Part shown: positions 11,375 to 25,118 of the stretch, piece by piece
How positions within the stretch are numbered: position 1 is the first letter of the stretch
Layout of the letters: the number at the start of each line of letters is the position of its first letter
Assembly: GCA_947247005.1 (NCBI GenBank)
Contig: OX365945.1
Location: 13,956,501 to 14,020,500 of the forward strand
Origin: Spisula solida
Lineage: Eukaryota > Mollusca > Bivalvia > Venerida > Mactridae
Length of the DNA stretch: 64,000 bases
Reading direction: 5' to 3'
Notes under the pieces: model-generated
Database searches by the model: none
Told to the model about the DNA's origin: nothing
The model's input: only the letters and a program-made list of their open reading frames with translations
Program-made: the position numbers and the translations under genes

Positions 11375-13773
11375 ATAAGAATTTTAACTAACATAATTCA
11401 GTGCTAAGATCATTCATTATCTGTTTTATTCTAACAAACGATGTGCTAAGAATGCATGAAATAGTTTGTAAAATGTAATTATAATGATCAAAATCTGCCG
11501 AAGAGTGTTCTAGAGATATTTCTCAGTTTCAACGTTTGTAGTCAGGATTGAATTTGAAATTAGGTTTTTTGAAATTTAACTGTCCGGAGAAACGGCACAA
11601 AAATAGTAATTAGTTACTAACGGCGCCGATTACACCACTTTTTCAGTGATGTTGGTCAAATCACAACTGCCTTATGGAGTTGTGAAAGCTACATCAGAGC
11701 TATCATACGCACGCACGGGTGAAAGGATACTTACTAAGCTAATTGCCGCAAAAACCAAACTGTTGTTTAAAAAACAAACCGGATTTCATACAACCATCCT
11801 GTATTTAACGCTACAAAGATGACATACTAGTATTACACCAAGCCTAGTGAAGTGATTTGAGATGAAACCAATTAATCATTTAACCTATAAATTAATTATG
11901 GGAGATAACGACTACACCGGTGTAATTGCTAGTAATTTCAACCAAACGCTTGAGTGAAATGAATGCACGTATTATTAATGTTATTTTATCCAGTATGTTG
12001 ATCTAAACAAAGGTAGACATGTATCATTTTATAACAAAGATTGTTTGTAAATACCAAGATAACGTGACAGAAGTTGAGTAGTTTGACGCATACAGATTCT
12101 CAAATTATTTACATAAAACTTATCTTCCTTCTCAAAGCTCTGTGACCATGACCTTTAACCAAGCAACCAAAAAATATTAAGCAACAGCAAGCTTAACAAC
12201 ACTTCAGGGTGGTCGGAAAATTAATGGTACGGATGATCTAGACTACCTAATATAAGGGCGTGTGATTAAAGGCATAATTCAGTGGATCCCTTTTTTATTT
12301 CAATGTAGAATACTTAGAGAATAATAATAAGAAAGCAATCATGATACAATACTGATTAAGATATATGACTCACGTACAGCCACTGAGACTGCATGGATGG
12401 AATAAATACAACTAACTATTGTTCAAAAAGGAAAATAGAGCAATTTATCGTCATTTCGATAATTCAAGTAGAAAACCTCAAATATTTTCTATAGAAATAA
12501 TGGTTTTGCACAACTCTGTGATAATATGAATTTTGGCGTACTCTTTCAGTTTCACAACAGTGATTATGTAAAACACATCTGTGATTATATTTGCCAATTT
12601 ATCACGTACCACGTGATATGTATCACGTGTGTATCACATTCTAGGTTTCCAGCGTCATACATCACATTACAGTTCAATTTTATACCACAAGAAGATAATC
12701 GGACAGGAAAAAAACAGCACTCAACCTACACAGCCGAGCACAGAAAACATAATAAAACATTTCATAACACAATTTACACTATAAACAGACGACTGTGTAA
12801 CAAAAAAGCACATACAATGCCCAAAGCAACTATAAAATCACGACATCCAACACCGAAAGCCATTTTCAACTGCTTTTTTCAAAGGGTGCAAATAATATAA
12901 CATTTTAAAGGGTAGACAGTCTACCACATGATTGATTACATAATAATATGTTCTGTATTAAGTGATAAACTTACCTTCCTTCATTATTCGAGTATTTCGC
13001 TATTTAATACAGCTGTATGTTTCAACTCGGTTTCTATAAGCACAGGTGCAACTCTTTAAACTCACACTGCCTTCAACATTCCTATAACACGACTGGCATC
13101 ATTATTACTCTATTTTATGGCAAACTATGACAATTATGTAACTTAAACCAATCTACATTTCTATTAAATTTCAAGAAAGTAAAATAAAAACGTCAAAGAT
13201 GGATAGCTTATATACCTTCGAACCCTAAGTGTTCAGCACATTACCGGATAAAGAAAGATAATTATAAAACAAAACTTACTGTTAACACGATGTTAATACT
13301 TTATCAATTCGAAGATTCCGATAATTCAAGCCAGCAACATCAACATTACACCATATTCCATGCCACATTTATACAATCCACAGAAATCACCTGTTAGAGC
13401 TACACCTACAGCTTACTCTCTAGTATTACCATTGATTGAAGCAGTACAATGTGTAAACTGTCAAGACGAATATCATCTACCTACTAGAGCTATCCGCGTT
13501 GTATAAAAATCCACTCAGTTAAAATCGCTTTGCGGTCTAATAATGTTGAAAGAATACGCTTATATTGGTTTTCTTGTTTTGAAAGCAACAGAGTTGTTTA
13601 CCTATGTGTACCATGCTTGTTGTACATTTCGTAGAGATTGCTGTCAGCCTACATGTATAGTTCGGAAACGTTACGTTTTCTAAAACGCCCTTGGTCCGCT
13701 ATATTTTTTCATTTGGTTATACATGTATACAGTCCTTGCTAGAAAGCAGGGGTTCGCTCAAATCATACCAGAG

Positions 13774-14528
13774 ACAAAACAGAACGTACTAATATTTCCC
13801 TTGCTTGACGCTCTTGAAATCATTTTAATGGGGTATGGGCTTCTCTTAATCGGTGGTAGGCCATTTGGTGTCGAATGGGAATAACATACGTTTTAAAACC
13901 TGTGTCGCAGCGCACATACGAATAGGTATAACTCAAAGGGACATAGTGTATACATGTAAATAGAAGGGTCGTTGCATCACTTACATTACGTACTCCTTAT
14001 ATGGTGATACATTTAGACATACAATATACTCGGACCATTATTGCTCTCCGAATGCTCTGGCAACAACCGTTATGATCGTATTTACGAGTTGCCATGTAAA
14101 TAACTGTCCTTATTCTTACTGACGTTGATACATTTCTCACATAATTCAACAACATCAACACGGACTATTGTAACATTTATTCTGCAAACATGACACGAAA
14201 GTATATATTTTTACATGAACATTATATTATCTAGATGTATCGTTAGTATTCTTTTATATCACTATATATTTGCTATAAAACGTGATACTATTCTAACACT
14301 AAGGTTTAATGCAATTATTATTCTTCGTCTGCGTCCCATATTCTACGGCCGTTTATATCTTCATTTCGGATGTGGTGATGAACTACAACGTCTTATGTAT
14401 AGTGGGTTTCTGGCATATCCCAACAACTTGGTCGAGAAGTACGTGTATGCGGACCAAACACTCTGTCGTGCTTCCTCCAGATTGGGTTCGATTTGCAGTG
14501 TCTGCTCATCTGTCCCGCACTAACATCC
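13774..14528. other. Block present only in duplication unit A
   Basis: The units match up to ggttcgctcaaat-ataccaga (13773; about 24606 in B) and again from aagctgtc-ctg (14529; about 24620 in B). The intervening 755 bp exists only in A. I recognise no gene or terminal repeats in it, so it may be an insertion in A or a deletion in B. Confidence 0.55.
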
Positions 14529-15639
14529 AGCTCAAGCTGTCTCTGTAACAACAAGCCTTTTTATTTAAATGTTTCCACAGACCACAGTGTCCTACAGGTG
14601 CGTAGAAGGAAGATGGTAATTTGACTATATTCTAATCTACATTACTTCTGCTGATCCATCAGTGAATACTTGTAATGCAATAAATACGTGTAAAATATTA
14701 TAACAGAGGAAACAGACAGACGAAATGCACAGTTACAATGGCAAAATGAACACAGTAAATAATTAGATGGCTTTATTTAATGTATAAACAAATGGCCAAT
14801 TGAGATTTACTTACGTTAGCTTCTAAAGACAGATGGTTATTTGTATATGTGTCTGGCCTATTTCAACATGTAGTTCCTCGACATATGAGAGAAAGGAATA
14901 CTAACAGCAACACCACAGCAACAACAGCATGGTGTTATCAGAAAATGAAACATGATCTCATTGATGATATTTAATTACTTTAGATCTGATAACTTATTAT
15001 GGTATCAACCTGTAATCAACAGATCTCAATTCTCTAATGAAGCCTGCTTAAAATATATATAGTTACAAAATCCAGCATACGATGTGAAAATAAATACTGG
15101 TGTATTTATATTCCACCTTAACAATGCTTGAAGATTGATGAGGGACAGAACGCTTGCAGGTTTTAAGTGCGCTAACATATTTTCTAGGTTATTTCTTTTT
15201 ACACAGGTTAGATTATATATCATATCAACAAATGTTTCACTGTCGCATTTCAAATAAAATAATATCTACTAATCTAACTGTGGGTGAACTTGTTACACAA
15301 CATCAAATGTTTAGAAGCACAATATTGTGCAACATTATATTATTGATTTTATCCAGTACGTCAGTTTATTCAGACAGTAACCTTATAATACCAAACTCTC
15401 GTCGAGTGATAATACAAAACGGCGGTGACATCTCTCATTGGTTACTTTCACACAAGTAAACTAAGTGTGACAGCTAGAACTACTGCAATAGATGATCTCC
15501 TTGAATATTTGACTTTAGATATCTATTAGAAGAGAAACAGCAATGGTGACGTCACCTCGGACGTCCGGACGTACTTATCGCGTCATCCCAATCGTAACTA
15601 CTCGGGTATTTCCGTCATGAATCCGGAAGCTCAGTAATG

Positions 15640-15912
15640 TCCTAAATGATCAAAATGAATACAATCTCGAGAACTCCTAAATGATCAACTGAATACAATT
15701 TCGAGAACTCCTAAAAGATCAAAATGAATACAATCTCGAGAACTCCTAAATGATCAAACTGAATACAATCTCGAGAACTCCTAAATGATCAAAATGAATA
15801 TAATCTCGAGAACTCCTGAATGATCAACTGAATACAATCTCGAGAACTCCTAAATGATCAAAATGAATACAATCTCGAGAACTCCTAAATGATGAAAATG
15901 AAACCATCTCTA
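15640..15912. repeat. 35-bp minisatellite, about 7 units
   Basis: The unit is TCCTAAATGATCAAAATGAA followed by tacaatctcgagaac. Unit A carries only one recognisable unit at the same position (5333-5365, tcaaaatgaatacaatctcaag), so the array expanded in B after the duplication, or contracted in A. Confidence 0.88.
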
Positions 15913-17127
15913 GTGCATCCTTATAGTAGTGCGAGCAATAACTTTCTATGGAATTTACATTTGTACGTAGCAGCCTCCTCAGCATGTGTAATGACTTTCT
16001 TTTTCTCCAAACTAACTTAGCAATAATGTTTGAAGTAGTGTTGGCTGCGAATCAGTGAATCAGACGTTTTTGTAATTTAGTGAGGAGGTAAACAATTGAA
16101 CGTTTCCTGTGGAATCTTAATATTTATATCAGACAATGATCCAGTGTGCAGATGCCAGTGTGCAAGGTTATTGAATGTACTAAAGACGGGAATTTCCACG
16201 ATGTGTTAATTTGCTCTCCTTGTGATGAATTCTTTTTATATGCGAACTCAAAGTATTCCTAAATATATCAGTGACCGAACCGATGTATCAAACTTTATGC
16301 ACCGACAAAACTGTATTTAAACATTATGCTACTTCAAGTTCATTCACGATGCTTTGTCTACAATATCAGTTTTTGTGCATAGTGTTAATTTAATTGGCAT
16401 TTCAAAGAACAATTTAAATGCAAAGACAACTGCTCAAAATACACCTACTTGCGGATTCGCAGATTCACTAATTTAGTAATTTGAAGTGGTGAAATTTCGT
16501 CACGCGAAAGTTTACTAACTCGAAGTTATTTATAGGCCAACCCTTTCAGTAGAAGTACCGTATTAACAATAATAGTATTATTTCAAGTATCACATGTTTT
16601 GCGCGGTACGATACTAACAACGAGACATAAAACTGACAATTACTGCCATGTTACATACTTTGCAATGTTTGATTTGAAGTAAATGCCACTGACGCCACAT
16701 AAATATATAATTCTCAAACACGCACAGTTTACGCGAGGTTTTTATTTGTTTGAGATGCGTACCATCAATTCGAAAACTAGAGAAATATAATTATCATGAG
16801 TTATTAATGCCCCGCAGCACCGCCTTGACATATACTAGAATGTCATTTAGAAATCTGGAAACTCCAAGTTGCATGGCAGTGTACAACACATGCGATGCAC
16901 TATTACGCATCGTAATAGTTTCTTAAAACTGTGCTAAAAACTGTAGTTATGGAAGTAGGTCACAAGTTCTCAGCCAAAAGTACCCTTCCTGGAGGGTTTT
17001 CATGTGGAAAGTTGTTAAGAATAATAAATTGCTCAAGTGTTTCTTAAACGCACCACATCGGAAAATGACATTGCCGGAATACTTGTTACAAAGTGTTTTT
17101 AGAGTAAATATTGCTTCAATTTATCAT

Positions 17128-17220
17128 GTGGGGATCGGTGGTCAACAGGTAAGACGTACTTTGCCAATTAGGATCAAGAGGCCCCGGCCCCGGATTCGAT
17201 CCCTGTCATTTCCTTTTATG
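17128..17220 (+). repeat. tRNA-like SINE head
   Basis: The sequence has an A-box-like atcggtggtcaacaggtaa and a B-box ccggattcgatccctgtc about 55 bp apart. It sits where unit A instead has the reverse transcriptase remnant. The arms do not pair well enough for a tRNA gene. Confidence 0.5.
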
Positions 17221-18498
17221 TATTATTCGTTTGATTAAGCATTTTATTAAAATTTTAAAAATGATTTTAAAGTATGTGAGTATGTAAGTATTACTATTTT
17301 TTTGTTCGCCAGGATGGCAAAACTCAGTTGTCAGATGTTCATCAATTCTATGTAAAATGTTATCTTTACATCGCAGCCACAATGAGAGGTGTAATGACAT
17401 TTCTAACAACAAGCCTAGACAGTTCCTGATAATCTCGTATCTCAACAATACCACTGATTTCCATGTAATCTCACATAATACTTGTAGATTACCATACACA
17501 ATATTCATAATGAATGAACACTCCTACTACAGTTACATTGACGGGTCTAAATGTAACAGAAAACGTTTGTCGCTCACTCGCACGCTGGCTCGTTCGTTCG
17601 TTCGTTTTGTCGATTGATCGTTCACCCCGTATCTTTACCCGTTCGCTCGTTATTTTCCTTTGTAGATTAAATTTTGTAGATAGCTTACATGTCATTGTAT
17701 GCTTCGACATGTTGTGAATAAGCACAATAGGCAGTTAAAAAGTTAAATGCATGCAGTTTTTTGCCTGTTTAACTGTTTGCCAACCTCGAAGATTATGAAC
17801 ACTTTACGCATGTACCAAAATCTGGAATTATGAGGTATTTTTCATACCTATTATTGCTTTCTTTGCCCATAATTTGAATGTGTTTCAGTTTCGTACGATT
17901 TCCATACAGGGGACAGTCTTATTTTATTGAACACACTATGTTTTTAACAGTGACACATCCTACACAGAATTATGAGTAGGGGATACTTGATATGTACCAG
18001 AGACCATTGGCTCGATCTCTGATTACAAGCACCTAAATGAACCAGAATTGATTCGAAATCATAGAAAGTATTTCATTTCCTGTCAACGCCCAGTTAGTTA
18101 CAGTAGACGAAGCACTATTAATCCACACCTTATAATAACATTTAATACCATATAGGAACCATGGCAACGGAAAATTATGAAACTCATATGATATTTTAAT
18201 CGAATTCTACCATCAACAGCCTCATAATTTCACACCGCTGTGATAGTATCACGAGTGTACAAAGAATAATGTTACAGTTTATAATGAAATGTTAGCTTGA
18301 TAATACAACTGTGATAATTGATAGTTTGTAAAATAATGTATCAGATAGAGGTTTTTGCAGTCAGTTCTTTGTCACTTTTATACATGTACAATAATTGCTA
18401 TATCAAACACCATGGGCACATAAGTTCAGTATTTACACCATGGGCACATGATTTCAGTATTTACCAAGACTTTACACGTTGAAGTACCAAATACAAAG

Positions 18499-18652
18499 AG
18501 AATGTAGTGCAGCGGCCATGTTTATCCGCAACGGATATGGCATTATGAAAGTTGGTACTCATTTTGTCTACAATTGTCTCTGTAAACACGGATACCAGTT
18601 CATGTGACGTCATATCCGTATCGGCTAAACATGGCCGCTACAATACCTTCTT
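18499..18652. mobile_element. Small inverted-repeat (MITE-like) element
   Basis: The left arm aatgtagtgcagcggccatgtttatccg...cggatatg is mirrored by catatccgtatcggctaaacatggccgctacaatac at the right end. The arms are roughly 35 bp within a 154-bp unit, with no coding capacity. Confidence 0.6.
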
Positions 18653-18879
18653 TTTATAAAGGGTACCCTCATATACTTTGAAACAAAGTGCCTATGTCAA
18701 ACACATACATTTTTTATCAGTCCTTTTAACTTTCAAATCGCATAAAAAGCAGAAAATCTATACATTAATATATAATTAGTATAACCATACCGATTATCTG
18801 TTAAAATATGTATAATGATGTCAATTTATATTATCGTTAAATGAAAAGATGTTTCTACTTAAATACAATGATAATTTCA

Positions 18880-20710
18880 AGGTGGGTGCACATGTCCTTA
18901 AAGAAATGGGTGCTACAACTCAATCACGGGTAAAGTCTCGAATATATTTCCCTGCTACATTGGCCCGTAATAACACGACTGTGCAGGTATATCGGAAAGG
19001 TAAAAACACAAAGCAGCCCCCCCCTATCCCCTGTTCTTCCCCGGGGTTGGGGCGTGGTATCAATAGGCTAGTGCATTACCCCTGACGGCATCAACTCGTC
19101 TCATACTTGCAGTGACTCTGTCTTTAGCATCAACCTTTTTTTTTTACTCATCATGTAGTTCGAATTGTAAAAATAACCACCGTAAATGCAGAAATTGAGT
19201 GTTGTACAAAACTTCACATCTCTAGATATAGAAAAATAAATATAATAAAAATAAAAAGTTGGCCCACTCGAGATTCGATCTAAGGATACTCCTGAACCAC
19301 TGAAATTTTATACAAATACCTCTCTGAACATTCAAGAATACATACATTGTGTAATTGATTCATTCCCGACAACGCGTAAGCACGTTAAGGACTGTCCAGC
19401 ATACAGTCTTACGGCACTATACCAGCACTAATTTACATGCCCGTTTGATGCACACAATGATACGGAAGACGCTATGGCATTGATAAAAAAATTGCGACTT
19501 CTCTCCCTCGCACCCACTATGCGGGGCAGAATTATTTTCATCGTTTCCTTGTAGAAGTTTAGCAAGAATTGCAGTCCGCAACAAGGTCGCCCATTTACGC
19601 GTACACTTATCGCATAACGGAAAAAATAGCGAAAAAACGTGGTAAGTCAAATTACTTACGAAAACTTAATTCTTGGACATAGACGGGACAGTGTGAACGG
19701 ACTTCAACATATTGTTTAAGAAATGGTGAACGGGAAGCCGCGGAAAACCAAAAGTCGTAAGATAATTGACAGTCTGAAATCATTTTCAATGATAAACTGA
19801 GTGAATAATAGTTACATCATGTTACTATAAATTATGTCCCTATATGTATTTTGTCTGAACATTGTGAACATAATAGTGTGACTCATTTGTACTAGCATAT
19901 ATAGCATTCACGTCATAAACGAGGACGATTTATGAACTAATATTTAAAAGAAATGCAAAATGAATATTTACTAGACACAATGAAGGAGGAATGTATATAT
20001 TTTATAGTCTAACACATGTATCCAGCTTGTGTGGAAACTCAATATAAAGTATTACTGTTATGGAAATATATTACTGCTACACTGTAGTATAGGTAGTTTG
20101 ACCTTTATTTTTCTTTGAAAATTGTTAATAATTATGTAATACATTTTTAAGTTCGACGTTCCCAAAGGAAATCGACGTCATTTTACGTCGGCATTTGTAG
20201 AAGTTGACGTCATCTGGAGAAAGTTACAAAAATTGAAATTCTCTAATTTTCAAATATATTTTAGGTCACATATGTAAGTTTAACATATTAAAAAATTATC
20301 ATTTTTTGACGGGCAGATATTTTTTAAATAGCAGAAACGTGCGTTATTTTGGCAAAACAAATAAACGCCAACGGCGTCATTTTAAGGATTTCATCGGCGC
20401 GTTTTGAAATTAATGTGTAATAATTATATTCGTACGGACGCGCATTTATCACATAAATCGAATGCCATAGGTTTGACATAACTGACTTTATTATTACAAT
20501 TTTCACAGGCGTTTTACTACGTATAAGGCTTGCCACCCCGTAACGTAAAAACGTGCGTAACATAGCAACTTCACGACGTCATAGCAACGTCATTATCTAA
20601 AAAACCGGAAGATTAACGTTCAGTTTTAAATTGGAAATAATTTCAATTTTACAATGATGCCAAATTTGTATATAGTCTCACACATTTTTTATTTCACTGG
20701 TTCCACCTTA
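18880..20710. other. Unit-B-specific unassigned DNA
   Basis: This stretch does not align with unit A's 8880-10235, which holds the long-TIR element. It contains a C-rich patch near 19017-19045 and AT-rich text. The only open frames (for example 18849-19085 and 20324-20563) resemble nothing I know. Confidence 0.4.
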
Positions 20711-20711
20711 A

Positions 20712-20860
20712 GTTCGTTTTCTCGATCAGTTGTGCTTTGTGTATTGTCCGTATATATATGGTTCTGGTTTGTGTCGTTTTTTGTGTTTTTTGTGCTCGGC
20801 TGTTTCGGTTGAGTTTTGCCGTCCCTGTCAGATTGTTTTACTATCTTTTAAGCTGACTTT
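20712..20860 (+). repeat. Dispersed repeat 'cggctg', copy 3
   Basis: Counterpart of 10236-10350 in unit B (aagttcgttttctcgatcagttgtg ... gtgctcggctgtttcgg). Confidence 0.6.
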
Positions 20861-23796
20861 CAAATACGTGTTGAGTTTATAATTCTTATATCCATCCTTT
20901 AACTTTCTAGGTGGGTTTGGTTCGAGCATATGCTGCTTTCATTTTGCTACTGAACTACTAATCGATGTAGAATTGTCAGTAAATACATTAACATGTCAAG
21001 CTGTATATATCCTAGCGTCTCTCTCGTCTCTTACTTGCATTATCTTGGCTTCTCTCATGTTTACAAGAAAGATCAACAGTTTCTATCTGACTGCCGGCGT
21101 TATATAAATTTAATTTGCACATCTAATGCAATTTGCAACCATAGGAGATAAGTATCACACCGCAAATATATTTCCTTCTCTACCACACAATAGTCACATA
21201 TATTTTGCTGTCTGTCTTGGAAATATGCCTTGGTATAATTGTTAAATTAGGTATCAGCATGCTCGTTTCAACCGAACTGCATTGCCTTCCAATTCTAAAT
21301 AATTTTCGATCGTTAGATATGTTTTGAAGTTCATTTAAAAATCACGCTTTTTGGAAAGTGGGTGGGGTAACTATTTATCACGTACAAATACTGAATGTGT
21401 TCACCAGGCAGCCGAAATTGTGACTAAGGTCAATAAGAATGACCATTAAACACACATTATATCATGCATTGTTTAAAAGTGGTTAAGTATAATGCAAATC
21501 GTAAAATGAACTTGATGGTGTCATATATGCAAGAAATAGATGAATGAACAAATTCCAATGGTAGGTTATTATAAAGCCATATATCTCGAAAACGACCCAG
21601 GTGACATATCATTTTTAAGATTTCAATCTCGTTTTAGATGATTTTCTATCATTTTAAGATATTTCGGAGAAAATTTGATCGTCAGATCAAAGGCGCGTGT
21701 ACCACCTTAAGCGTCAGAATTAATAGAAATAATTTGTGATTTGATTGGTCAAAATCTGAAGATATTTCTCGGTGACAAAAGTGTGTCAAAGTTTGTTCAA
21801 ATCAATACTGACTTATTTGGTTCTGAAAGAAAGCTACATCAGAGCTATCACACGCACGCACAGGTATACTGACACTTACTAAGCTAAAATGGCCGCTAAC
21901 ATCAGATACGTATTGATACTGTTGTTTAAATAACAACCCCGATTTCATACTTGTAACCATCCTGTGTTTATGATGACATACCAGTATTACACAAAGCCTA
22001 GTGGAGTGATATAAGAAGAAACCAATTAATCATTTAACCTATACATTAAATATGGGAGATAACGAGTGCGTGCAATTGCTAGTTATTACAACCAAACGCT
22101 TGAGTGTATATATGCTTGTAAAATGAATGCATTTATTATTAATGTTATTTTATCCAGTATGTTGTTCTAAACAAAGGTCGACATATTACATTTTATGACA
22201 GAGATTGTTTGTGAATACCAAGATAACCTGACGGAAGTTGAATAGTTTACAGATTCTCAAATTATTTACATAAAACTTGACTTCCTTCTCAAAGCTATGT
22301 GACCATGACCTCTTACCTAGCAACCAAACAATATAATGCAACATTAAGCTAAACAAAACGTCAGGGTGGTCGGAACATAAATGATACCTCGGTCTATCGA
22401 CAAATGATCTAAACCACCCAGTTTAAGGGCATGTGCTTAAAGCCATAATTGTGTGGATCCCGTTTTAATTTCAATCTAGAATAATAAGTGAATAATAACA
22501 AGTCAGTTAGCACGAGATCATTCTGACTTATTAAGATAGGTGGCGCATAGGTCGAATGTACAAAAACTAACTATTGTTCAACAAGGAACATTGAATAATA
22601 TATCGTCAATTGGCTATGATGAGTAGATGACTATAACATAACGTCTAGAAAGCATGGTCAGGTTTTGCACAACTATGGATTGACATGACGTTTGACGTTC
22701 TCTTACACAACAGTGATTATATAAAACATATGTGTGATTATATGTTTGCCAATTTATCACGTACCGCATGATACGTATCACGTTTTTGTCACATTCTAGG
22801 TTCGCGGCGTCAGACATCCCATTACAAATCAAGTTTATACTACAAGATGATAATAGATAACCGGACATGCAAAACAGCACTTTACCTAAACAGCCGAGCA
22901 CAGAAAACATAATAAAACATCACATACCATATTTTACACTACAAAGAGACGACTGTGTAACAAAAAGGCACATACAATGCCCAACGCAACTATAAAGTCA
23001 CGACATCCAACACCAAAAGCCATTTTTAACTGCTAGTCAAAGGGTACAAATAATATAACATTTTCAAGGGTAGGCAGTCTACCACATGATTGTATAAACA
23101 ATAATGTATTCTGTATTAAGTGATAAATTTAGCTTCATTATTCGTGTTTCATTCGACTGTCTGTTTCAACCCGGTTTCTATAAGCACATGTGCAACTCTC
23201 TAAACTCAAACTGCCTTCAACATTCCTATAACACGCCTGGCATTATTATTACCCTATTTTATGGCAAAATATGACACTTATGTAACTTTATGCAATCTAT
23301 ATTTCTATTCAATTTCAAGAAAGTAAAATACATACGTCAAAGATGGATAGCTATCTACCAAGTGTTCAGCACATAACCGGATAAAGAAAGATAATTATAA
23401 AACACAACTTACTGTTTACCCGATGTTAATGCTGTATCAATTCGAAAATTCCAATAATTCAAGCTATAGTCTGTGCCACATTTATACAATCCACAGAAAT
23501 CACCTGTTAGAGCTACACCTACAGCTTACTCTCTAGTATTACCATCACAATGTGTGTAAACTGTCAAGACAAATATCATTTACCTACTAGAACTATATCC
23601 ACGTTGTATAAAAACCCACTCAGTTAAAATCGCTTTGCGGTCTAATAATGTTGAAAGAATACGCTTATATTGGATTTCTAGCAAGCAACAGAGTTGTTTA
23701 CCTATGTGTACCATGCTTGTACATTTCGTAGAGATTGCTGTAGGCCTACATGTATAGTTCGGAAACGTTAAAAACGCCAGCGGTCCACTTTATTTT

Positions 23797-24516
23797 TACC
23801 TGCGACCTTGAGCGAGCAGGTATATTGGATAGCATAAAGTAAAAAGTCCATGGGGGGGGCACGTGACCTGTTCTCGATGGTTCACGATTTCAAAAAAAAA
23901 AGATGCATTTTGTAAAAATGTCGTGAACCAGACTAATTCCATGCGGATAACATCGGTGTTTGTCGCATTGCAATAGTTTATTTACCGAAGAAATCAGAAC
24001 TGTCCGAAATTTCAGTGAGCGCTAGGCAATATTGAGACCATGGATCTAAACAGCAGGTGACTGAAGCTGCATAAGCACAGCGCTTCCCAGTCAAATGTCA
24101 TGGAATTATCGGAATTGGTTTATGATCTTTGATATTGTTGAACACGGAAAACATGTCTTATGATACTACCTTTTAATGAACCGATACGAGGTTTTATTTA
24201 TAAGCATATAAATATTATATGGAACAAGGGAGTCATAATATGCAATTAAGTGTCTTGAAAATTGGTTTGTTATACATGAAATTATTTAACAATTTGCTGA
24301 TAAATTTCGTATGTCAAAATATCGTGCATATAGTTTTCCCAATTTGAAAGCTACCGGCCTATCGCGCTTATTTTTTTCTCACAATTTTGAGATTTTCATG
24401 CTTAATTTTATACACATCAGCTGTTGAATAATGCAGATAGAAGGTCGAGGATCCTGTCAATTCTCTCTCAAATGAAGTCGGTACATCATTTGCTCGCAGG
24501 AACTATTTGACTTGTA
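23797..24516. mobile_element. About 720-bp insertion present only in unit B
   Basis: Unit A reads straight through (ggtccgctatattttttcatttggttatac), while unit B has about 720 bp between ggtccacttta and catttggttatac. The insert begins acctgcgaccttgagcgagc and ends gctcgcagga, which gives only about 8 bp of inverted match (cctgcgac/gctcgcagg). No transposase is visible. The class is unknown; it may be a non-autonomous element. Confidence 0.55.
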
Positions 24517-25118
24517 TTCATTTGGTTATACATGTTCATTTATACAGTCCTTGCTAGAAGTAAACTGTCTTCTTAGAAAGCGGGGGTTCGCTCAAATTAT
24601 ACCAGATTAGGCATTCAGCCAAAGCTGTCCCTGCAACAACACCCCTTTTTATTTATGTTTCCGCAGATCACAGTGTCCTGTACGTAGATGGAAGATGGTA
24701 GTTTGACTGTATTCAATTCTGCATTGAACGCTTGTAATGTAATAGAACTAATTACCTGTAATAGATCATAACAGAGGAAACAGACAGACAAACTGCACAG
24801 TTACAACGGCAAAATGTACACATCAAGTGATTAGGAGACTTTATTTAACAAATAAACAATGGTAAATTGAGGTTTACTCATATTAGCTTCAGCTAATGAC
24901 AGATGGTTATCTGTATTATGTGTCTGGTCTTATATTTCAACATGTAGAACTTCGACAAAATTATGAGAGAAAGCAATAGCAAGACTACAGTAACAACAGC
25001 GTATTTTATCACAAAATGAACCATAATCGCATTGACGCTGTTAGATCTGATAACTAATTATGGTATCACCATGGAATCAACACTCCAAAACTCTCTAATG
25101 AAACCTGATTACTATATA

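Larger units (their letters stand above)
5103..15210. repeat. Segmental duplication, unit A
   Basis: Long collinear similarity to 15541-26288. Matching landmarks include tttacatttgtacgtagcagcc (about 5394 and 15955), ggaaccatggcaacgg-type text (about 8070 and 18160), a very similar block at 10367-10730 and 20858-21230, agctacatcagagctatca (about 11688 and 21833), and tagttacaaaatccagcat (about 15059 and 26138). Identity varies from near perfect over about 115 bp (around 10423-10540) to heavily diverged, with large unit-specific insertions. No gene unites the two units. Confidence 0.85.

Noticed and set aside
10831..11394. 187-codon minus-strand frame and 101-codon plus-strand frame
   Set aside because: Generated by the second 42-bp minisatellite.
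12600..12650. atcacgtaccacgtgatatgtatcacgtg as a regulatory E-box cluster
   Set aside because: Contains CACGTG palindromes, but it lies in duplicated noncoding DNA with no gene nearby and is altered in unit B (about 22757).
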